This document shows positions 52,126 through 57,911 of a stretch of DNA of 57,911 nt, in pieces. The stretch spans positions 1-57,911 of the forward strand of contig JANWWQ010000010.1 in assembly GCA_025055635.1 (NCBI GenBank), given 5' to 3'. Position 1 is the first letter of the stretch; each line of letters begins with the position of its first letter. The notes below the pieces were generated by a model, which did not search any database, was not told the DNA's origin, and saw only the letters and a list, made by a program, of their open reading frames with translations. This stretch comes from Flavobacteriales bacterium (GTDB lineage Bacteria > Bacteroidota > Bacteroidia > CAIKAF01). The position numbers and the translations under genes were made by a program.

Positions 52126-53370
52126 TTAAAGGGCCTTGAGGATCACAGAGGCATTATGCCCCCCAAAGCCAAACGTATTGCTAAGGGCGGCCCGCACGAT
52201 TCGCTTCTGGGGCACATGAAATGTAAAATTCAGAGCATTGTCAATTTCTGGGTCGTCCTCAAAATGGTTGATCGTGGGGGGAATAGTTTGCTCCTGGATA
52301 GCAAAAAGACAGGCCAGGGCCTCCACAATGCCCGCTGCGCCGAGAAGGTGCCCCGTCATGCTCTTAGTACTACTGATATTGAGCTGGTAGGCATGTTCCC
52401 CAAAAACTTCTTTTATGGCACGCGTTTCGGCAATATCGCCTAAGGGTGTGGAGGTTCCGTGCACATTAATGTAATCAATATCTTCTGGTTTCAGGCCTGC
52501 GTCCTTTAGACATTCTTCCATGACACGGCGGGCACCGAGCCCTTCGGGATGAGGGGCAGTGATATGGTAGGCATCGGCAGTGCAGGCGGCACCAGCCAAT
52601 TCGCAGTAAATACGAGCGCCCCTCTGTATGGCATGATCGTACTCTTCCAATACCATGGCTCCGGCCCCCTCGCCGAGCACAAAGCCATCGCGACCCTTGT
52701 CAAAGGGACGTGAAGCTGTTTCCGGGCTATCGTTGCGCGTACTGAGCGCATGCATGGCATTGAATCCTCCAATGCCCGCAGGATTGACCGCAGCTTCTGA
52801 CCCTCCACAAAGGATAAGATCTGCCCGGCCGTAGCGAATCAAATTGAGGGCATCAAAGAGGGCATGGGCAGAGGAAGCACAGGCAGACACTGTGCCATAG
52901 TTGGGGCCGCGAAAACCATAGCGCATGGAGATATGGCCTGCCGCAATGTCAATAATCACCTTTGGAATAAAAAAGGGATTGAATCGCGGAGTACCGTCCC
53001 CACGTGCAAACTGGGAAAGCTCTTCCAACAGTGTATCCAGACCGCCAATTCCCGAGGCCCAGATGACGCCGCAACGTTCGGGATCCACCGAACTATCTGG
53101 AAGGCCCGCATCGAGGTAAGCTTCGTGAGCACTCACAAGGGCGTACTGCACAAACGCATCCAGTTTGCGGGCTTCTTTGCGCTCTAAGTGATCTTCAGGG
53201 TTAAAGCCCTTAACCTCGCAGGCAAAGCGCGTCTTGAATTTGCTGGCATCAAACCGCGTAATGGGGGCTGCACCAGATTTTCCTGCAAACAAGCCTTCCT
53301 TAAATTCAAGGGCCGTGTTCCCTATGGGAGTAAGAGCCCCGATGCCTGTAATAACAACCCTCCTGGACAA
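52126..53370 (-). CDS. fabF: 3-oxoacyl-ACP synthase II (KAS II)
   Basis: A 414-residue condensing enzyme extending acyl-ACP in fatty acid synthesis. The nucleophile is Cys164 (VSACASSAHA), and the two catalytic His lie in NVHGTSTPLGD and STKSMTGHLLGAAG. NTFGFGGHNASVI near the C-terminus completes the signature. The start is a TTG at 53370 just before SRRVVITGIGALTPIG, 15 bases after acpP; the usual start position of the family supports it. Confidence 0.96.
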   Translation of the reverse strand: MSRRVVITGIGALTPIGNTALEFKEGLFAGKSGAAPITRFDASKFKTRFACEVKGFNPEDHLERKEARKLDAFVQYALVSAHEAYLDAGLPDSSVDPERCGVIWASGIGGLDTLLEELSQFARGDGTPRFNPFFIPKVIIDIAAGHISMRYGFRGPNYGTVSACASSAHALFDALNLIRYGRADLILCGGSEAAVNPAGIGGFNAMHALSTRNDSPETASRPFDKGRDGFVLGEGAGAMVLEEYDHAIQRGARIYCELAGAACTADAYHITAPHPEGLGARRVMEECLKDAGLKPEDIDYINVHGTSTPLGDIAETRAIKEVFGEHAYQLNISSTKSMTGHLLGAAGIVEALACLFAIQEQTIPPTINHFEDDPEIDNALNFTFHVPQKRIVRAALSNTFGFGGHNASVILKAL

Positions 53371-53385
53371 GGCGTCGGCAGTAGG

Positions 53386-53625
53386 TTACTTGGCAGTATT
53401 TTCTTCAATATATTTTATGGCTTCCCCTACAGTACTGATTTTCTCGGCCTGGTCATCAGGTATGGTGATGCCAAATTCTCTTTCAAATTCCATGATTAGC
53501 TCAACAGTGTCCAGGGAGTCAGCCCCTAAATCGTTGGTGAAGCTGGCGTTTTCAGTGACTTCGCTTTCGTCAACGCCCAGCTTGTCCACAATAATAGCTT
53601 TCACTTTTGCTGCAATATCTGACAT
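53386..53625 (-). CDS. acpP: Acyl carrier protein
   Basis: A 79-residue acidic protein carrying growing acyl chains. The 4'-phosphopantetheine attachment is Ser37 in [17 protein letters not shown]. The frame is open further upstream, but the ATG at 53625 gives the normal ACP start ([16 protein letters not shown]). First gene of the acpP-fabF-rnc series. Confidence 0.97.
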   Translation of the reverse strand: MSDIAAKVKAIIVDKLGVDESEVTENASFTNDLGADSLDTVELIMEFEREFGITIPDDQAEKISTVGEAIKYIEENTAK

Positions 53626-53760
53626 AGGACAAAGATTTATGTGCAAAGTAATGGTAAAGCACACGAAAATTCCAAACCGACTTTGGCGGAAGGCCAAAGG
53701 CAGCGAACTGTTAAGAGCACATCAAGTATAACTATTTATTTTATAGTATGAGAGAAGAAC

Positions 53761-54405
53761 TCAACGCCGCTTTTTTTTCTTTTTTTTCTTTTTTGGAGGA
53801 AACAGCTCAGAACTATCGTGGTCGGGCTGGTTACGGGTCTGCAACAGGAGTTCACGTGTGCTGGAGAGGCGGTGGTCGTCACGCAATTGTAGCCGGCCAT
53901 TGCTGAGCTGTTCCAGTTGGACCTTAATCATGTCATCGTTAATGGTGTCCTTATTCCAGGTAAGGTATGATTTTTTCATGAAGTTGGCGGCCAGTTCCGT
54001 AAGATAATCGCGTTCAGGACCTTCGGGAAGTGAGGCAGCATAGTCAATGAGACGTTCAATAAGATTGCCGTACTGGCCGTAGCGCATTTGACGCCGAGGA
54101 TAGGAAGGCTTAACGCACTTTGGTTTCGGTTTGGCAGGATCAGGTTTGGGGAATGGGCTCTGAACGTCCAGCTCAAAATGGGCTATCATATGCAGGTGAT
54201 CCCAAAGTTTTTGGAGGTAATTATCGTCCTCCTTGGAAGAGGGTACCAGGATCTGCATAATGCGGATTAGGGCTTCTGCGTTACGAAGGCGGGTCTCAGG
54301 ATCGGGCAAGGTGGTGATAAACTCGGCCAGTTTCTGGACGTTACGGCCAAATTCGCGGTTGACGAGGTAAGGTCTTTCGGTGTTGTATTCTAGGGCTTTA
54401 GCCAA
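53761..54405 (-). CDS. DUF4290 family protein with poly-lysine tail
   Basis: A 214-residue soluble helical protein of DUF4290, found in Bacteroidota. The opening LEYNTERPYLVNREFGRNVQ and the RLRNAEALIRIMQIL segment are diagnostic, with a second half around YGNLIERLIDYAASLPEG. The C-terminus ends PPKKKKKKKKRR, encoded by long A runs (T8-C-T8-C-T6 on the plus strand). Function unknown. The start is a TTG at 54405; no ATG is available near the family start. It follows uvrD by 14 bases on the minus strand. Confidence 0.82.
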   Translation of the reverse strand: MAKALEYNTERPYLVNREFGRNVQKLAEFITTLPDPETRLRNAEALIRIMQILVPSSKEDDNYLQKLWDHLHMIAHFELDVQSPFPKPDPAKPKPKCVKPSYPRRQMRYGQYGNLIERLIDYAASLPEGPERDYLTELAANFMKKSYLTWNKDTINDDMIKVQLEQLSNGRLQLRDDHRLSSTRELLLQTRNQPDHDSSELFPPKKKKKKKKRR

Positions 54406-54419
54406 GTTTTTGACAAAAT

Positions 54420-56705
54420 TTATGAATCGGCGGATGAGAGGATTTTCATTTTGGCAAATTTAAGAAGAATCCTTTTTTGACCGTGTTCTTCAAAATCAAT
54501 GAGGGCGATCGCATCAATGCCCGATCCTTCAATGGAATGGATGAGCCCTTTCCCAAAGCGGTTATGGAGAATGTGCATACCGGCACTGAAATCCTGGGGC
54601 TTGTCCGGTGTAAATTGATAGGTGGGCAGGTTTTGAACGGCTTGGGGGGAGAGGGTGCTTTTCCGCCTCAGACCGGCGATGGCGCTGCGCGGCTGTAGGG
54701 CTTCAAAAGAACGCTGGCCTGGGAACTCCACACGCTGCGGATCCAGTTCAAATAGGAACCGGCTGGGCTCGCAATGCACAAGGTTACCCCAGCGGAACCG
54801 CGTCCGGGCAAATGTGAGGGTAAGCCGACGCATCGCGCGTGTGATGGCTACGTAAAACAGGCGGCGCTCCTCTTCCAGTTCCCTGTTGTCGGTTAAAGAC
54901 ATCTGCGAAGGGAAAAGGTTTTCCTCCATGCCCACCACGTACACGTAAGGAAATTCAAGCCCTTTGGCCGAATGGACAGTCATTAATGAGACTCGATCGG
55001 CCTGGTCTTTATCTTTTTCATCGGCATCGGTGAGCAGGGCCACTTCAGCCAGGAATGCCGACAAGGATGGAAGGTTATCAGGACTTTCCCGCTGACGGCT
55101 CTCCACGAAATCTTTAACGGCGTTGATGAGTTCCTCCAGGTTTTGGTAACGCATAAGACCCTCGGGGCTACGGTCCGAATAATAAAGGCGCATAAGACCC
55201 GACTCCATCGCAATACGGCGGGCGGCCTCAAGGGCGGATAGCTTTTCGGCCAGGACCGAAAAGTGTTGGATTTTGACGGCAAACTCTTCAAGCCGAGCAA
55301 CGGGGGCAGAGCCCAGTTCGGAAGTAAATTGGCGCGCCCGGCTCACGATTTCCCACATGGGAACATCGTTTTCAGAAGCCAGCAGGGAAAGCCTTTCCAA
55401 AGTGGTGGTGCCGATACCCCTGGCGGGAAGGTTGATCACACGCGTAAGAGCCTCTTCATCTCTGGGGTTGACAGCTAGGCGAAAATATGCCAATAGGTCT
55501 TTCACCTCTTTGCGCTGGTAAAAGGAAAGCCCTCCAAATATGCGGTACGGAATATTGAGCCGGCGCAGAGCTTCTTCAATAGCCCGCGATTGGTTGTTGG
55601 TGCGGTAGAGGACGGCAAAATCGGCGTTGGCAGCGCGGGTCTGCATGCGGGTTTCAAAAATGGACTGGGCCACTATGCGTCCCTCGTCGGCGTCGCTCAG
55701 TGCCTGTATAACACGGATCTTTTCACCTTCCTCGTTGTGGGTCCACACAGACTTTTCTATCTGAAATTTGTTTCGGGCAATAAGCTTATTAGCCGCTTCT
55801 ACGATGTTGGCCGTGCTGCGATAATTCTGTTCTAGTTTGAAAATTTGAGGATTCTCGTAGTCTTTCTGAAAGTTGAAAATATTTTCTATAACGGCCCCTC
55901 GGAATGAGTAAATGCTCTGTGCATCGTCCCCCACCACACAAATATTTTCATGCATAGCCGCAATCTGACGGATGATGGAATACTGCACGGTATTGGTGTC
56001 CTGGTATTCATCCACCATGACGTAGCGGAACTGACTCTGGTATTTGTAGAGTATTTCAGGCCTTTCCTGAAAGAGAAAGTAGGTCTTCAGCAGCAAGTCG
56101 TCAAAATCCATGGCGGCTGATTTTTCCAGACGGCGCTGGTAGAGCTGATAGATTTTGCCCAGCATGGGCAGACCACGCGTAAAATTTTCAGCCTGAATGT
56201 CAGGGTCGTTGGCATATTCGTCCGCTGTGATCAAAGAATTTTTAGCCATGGAAATGTGGTGAGCCACCAGGTTGGGCCTGTATTTGCTGTCGTCCAGGTG
56301 GACCTCCTTGAGGATGGTTCGCAGAAGGCTTTTAGTGTCTTCCGTGTCGTAGATAGTGAAATTGCGCGGGTAGCCTATGGCATCACATTCGGCTCGCAGA
56401 ATACGGGCAAAAAGGGAGTGAAATGTTCCCATCCAGAGGGCTTTGGCCTGCTCAGGCGCCGTAAGGCGGGCTATGCGCTCCTGCATTTCGCGGGCAGCCT
56501 TGTTGGTGAAGGTAAGGGCAATGATCTGCCAGGGCGGTACCCCCTTTTTTAGCAACCAAGCAATCCGATAAGTAATCACGCGTGTTTTACCGGATCCAGC
56601 ACCGGCTATGATCATCACAGGTCCTTCGGTAGCCAATACTGCAGCCCGTTGTGCTTCATTGAGATCGCGAAGAAGTGGATCGTAGGCTTCCTCTTCGGCC
56701 CTCAT
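54420..56705 (-). CDS. UvrD/PcrA-type ATP-dependent DNA helicase
   Basis: A 761-residue superfamily 1 3'-5' helicase of excision repair. Motifs in order: Q motif LNEAQRAAV, Walker A AGAGSGKT (residues 34-41), motif Ia ALTFTNKAAREM, motif II VDEYQDTN, motif III VGDDAQSIYSFRGA, motif IV QNYRS, motif V VSLMTVHSAKGLEF and motif VI FYVAITRAMRRL. The C-terminal tail has the PcrA-like IHNRFGKG-type segment (LHNRFGKGLIHSIEGSG), which contacts RNA polymerase in relatives. The ATG at 56705 is used; upstream TTG codons would add four residues. Confidence 0.95.
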   Translation of the reverse strand: MRAEEEAYDPLLRDLNEAQRAAVLATEGPVMIIAGAGSGKTRVITYRIAWLLKKGVPPWQIIALTFTNKAAREMQERIARLTAPEQAKALWMGTFHSLFARILRAECDAIGYPRNFTIYDTEDTKSLLRTILKEVHLDDSKYRPNLVAHHISMAKNSLITADEYANDPDIQAENFTRGLPMLGKIYQLYQRRLEKSAAMDFDDLLLKTYFLFQERPEILYKYQSQFRYVMVDEYQDTNTVQYSIIRQIAAMHENICVVGDDAQSIYSFRGAVIENIFNFQKDYENPQIFKLEQNYRSTANIVEAANKLIARNKFQIEKSVWTHNEEGEKIRVIQALSDADEGRIVAQSIFETRMQTRAANADFAVLYRTNNQSRAIEEALRRLNIPYRIFGGLSFYQRKEVKDLLAYFRLAVNPRDEEALTRVINLPARGIGTTTLERLSLLASENDVPMWEIVSRARQFTSELGSAPVARLEEFAVKIQHFSVLAEKLSALEAARRIAMESGLMRLYYSDRSPEGLMRYQNLEELINAVKDFVESRQRESPDNLPSLSAFLAEVALLTDADEKDKDQADRVSLMTVHSAKGLEFPYVYVVGMEENLFPSQMSLTDNRELEEERRLFYVAITRAMRRLTLTFARTRFRWGNLVHCEPSRFLFELDPQRVEFPGQRSFEALQPRSAIAGLRRKSTLSPQAVQNLPTYQFTPDKPQDFSAGMHILHNRFGKGLIHSIEGSGIDAIALIDFEEHGQKRILLKFAKMKILSSADS

Positions 56706-56776
56706 ACCGGACAACAAATTTCAGATTTTTATTGCGGCAAGAAGCGTGCGGGCTTCAAGTACGCCGTTGTAAATTG

Positions 56777-57911
56777 TTAACAAGAGTGGGGGGTTGGTTT
56801 ACAGAGAATATTGAGCCAGAAGAAGTAGGAAAAAAAGGTTACGGAAGCCTGGGTTTCCCACACGTCTTCCCAGAGACCACAACCCAGAAGGAGGACTCCC
56901 AGAAAGAAAGCACTGGAAGGAATCCAGGAGCACTGTATACAGACGATGGGCAGTAAAATACTGAGCACTACCCAAAGCAGTAGAGGTATTCCACCGGCCA
57001 TGGCAAGGCCCAACCATTGATTGTGAGGACCATACGTCTGTAAGTAAAGGAGGGGCGAGTGCCGAGAGTCCAGAGCCTCAGCCAGGGCCACACGTACATC
57101 CCCCAGACCCACGCCCTGCAAGGGATGGTCCTTCACCACATCCCAGGCCGCTTCCCACAGTTCCAGGCGGGTAGCCAAGGACCGTCCACGGGGATTCCGG
57201 TCCACACGATACCGGTCCCATTCCCAAAGGATCTCAAAGATCCTGCCGGCCAGACGCCAAGGGCTCCTCATCAACCGGTTCGTGACGCCTTTTTCCACAG
57301 CTCTCACATCATGGGGGGACAGCCCAGCCACTGCAGCGGAGTCTTTGGCCCAATAACCGCAAGAGGCCAAGTAGCGCCAGAGCGTCACCCGCAATTGTTG
57401 TCCCTTAAGGTCCATGCCCCAGTACTCCATCTTGCTGCGGGCTCTCCAGGCCCGTTCCAGGGAAGGCTCATTCAGGCCGATTAGGACGGGAACCCCGTTC
57501 TCCAACATTTCGCCCGCATCAAGATGCACGTAAGGAGCTTGCAATTGGAGTGTCTGGTGAAGCCTGGCTGGGTCAGGACGCAAGTGGTAAAAATGCCAGG
57601 CTTGGTATGTTTCCCAAACCCCATAAAAGAATAAAAGAAAAAGGGGAATGCCTGCCCAAAGAAATGGTTTTAACCTTGGCTTCAGCGGTCTGAGCCACCA
57701 AATCCACCACACAACTATGAAAAGGATAAAAGGGATCATCCCCAAACTTTTTAACCATATCAACGAGAAGGCAGTGACCGCAAGGTAAATTACAGAAAAT
57801 ATCGGCGAAAGCCATCCACGAAGGCGGGCGCCGACGCAGAGGAATGCCGCCCAGGTGAGAAAATAACCCATTCTCAGGTGGGACACTGTCCGTGAAAAAG
57901 CCCTATGATCG
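56777..57911 (-). CDS. O-antigen ligase/polymerase-like membrane protein (N-terminus beyond right edge)
   Basis: The frame is open from the stop at 56777 to the window edge, so the N-terminal part is missing; the GTG at 57886 lies in a frame that continues rightwards. At least 377 residues are seen, with hydrophobic segments on both ends and a large loop between (about residues 95-285 of the visible part). The loop ends RLELWEAAWDVVKDHPLQGVGLGD, quoted in part as LWEAAWDVVKDHPLQGVGLG, then GPHNQWLGLAMAGGIPLLL, the Wzy_C/WaaL family hallmark. It probably polymerises or transfers a surface polysaccharide. Confidence 0.8.
   Translation of the reverse strand, partial: DHRAFSRTVSHLRMGYFLTWAAFLCVGARLRGWLSPIFSVIYLAVTAFSLIWLKSLGMIPFILFIVVWWIWWLRPLKPRLKPFLWAGIPLFLLFFYGVWETYQAWHFYHLRPDPARLHQTLQLQAPYVHLDAGEMLENGVPVLIGLNEPSLERAWRARSKMEYWGMDLKGQQLRVTLWRYLASCGYWAKDSAAVAGLSPHDVRAVEKGVTNRLMRSPWRLAGRIFEILWEWDRYRVDRNPRGRSLATRLELWEAAWDVVKDHPLQGVGLGDVRVALAEALDSRHSPLLYLQTYGPHNQWLGLAMAGGIPLLLWVVLSILLPIVCIQCSWIPSSAFFLGVLLLGCGLWEDVWETQASVTFFSYFFWLNILCKPTPHSC

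Overview
The window looks like chromosomal DNA of a Bacteroidota bacterium of moderate G+C (roughly 45-55% in genes). The evidence is a fused LpxC-FabZ protein, secreted proteins with C-termini like type IX secretion (T9SS) sorting domains, a TonB receptor with a carboxypeptidase-regulatory-like N-terminal domain, Bacteroidota-typical families (DUF4271, DUF4290, DUF3467, DUF2520), almost no Shine-Dalgarno sequences, many GTG/TTG starts, and at least 17 TAnnTTTG boxes (the Bacteroidota -7 promoter element) just upstream of genes. No species is claimed.

Layout. 1-8 kb: the 5' part of a secreted surface protein leaving the left edge, an aldehyde dehydrogenase/gamma-glutamyltransferase pair, ruvC, and divergently an overlapping operon for a flippase-like membrane protein, a family 2 glycosyltransferase and a DppC-type permease. 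8-13.8 kb: translation operon rplM-rpsI-rpsB-tsf-pyrH-frr-tyrS, then a small secreted protein. 13.9-19.6 kb (minus strand): acyl-CoA carboxylase beta subunit, DUF4271, hemD, rnpA, yidD, S41 protease. 19.9-25.5 kb: cytochrome c maturation operon ccmB-ccmC-ccmD-like-ccmE-ccmF plus a DUF2520 protein, each gene overlapping the next. 25.5-27.1 kb: AT-rich island with an FkbM methyltransferase. 27.1-35.5 kb: T9SS-like protein, secreted GH13 amylase, fatty-acid/sterol hydroxylase, metallo-hydrolase, recA, a class I amidotransferase-like hydrolase, mpg, rsmD, ybjQ-like. 35.9-42.2 kb: lpxC/fabZ-lpxA-ABC ATPase, xth, metF, slyD-like, a weak methyltransferase, DUF3467. 42.2-45.6 kb: tRNA-Ser(GCU), tRNA-Pro(UGG), a GC-rich structured element, and a Cys-rich secreted protein paired with a TonB receptor. 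45.6-57.9 kb (mostly minus strand): acyl-CoA dehydrogenase, a T9SS cargo protein (plus strand), then acpP-fabF-rnc followed by an MFS and a CDF transporter, uvrD/pcrA-DUF4290, and an O-antigen-ligase-like protein leaving the right edge.

How it fits together. Most genes are core housekeeping: translation, fatty acid and lipid A synthesis, haem and cytochrome c assembly, DNA repair. I do not see a clear new defence or mobile system. The parts most worth a second look are the Ccm operon (a CcmD-like protein enlarged by an extracytoplasmic domain, a CxxxY-type CcmE, and no ccmA, ccmG or ccmH nearby, while an orphan CcmA-sized ATPase sits in the lpx operon), the Cys-rich protein/TonB receptor pair with a hairpin between them, the GC-rich structured element after the tRNAs, and the AT-rich island.
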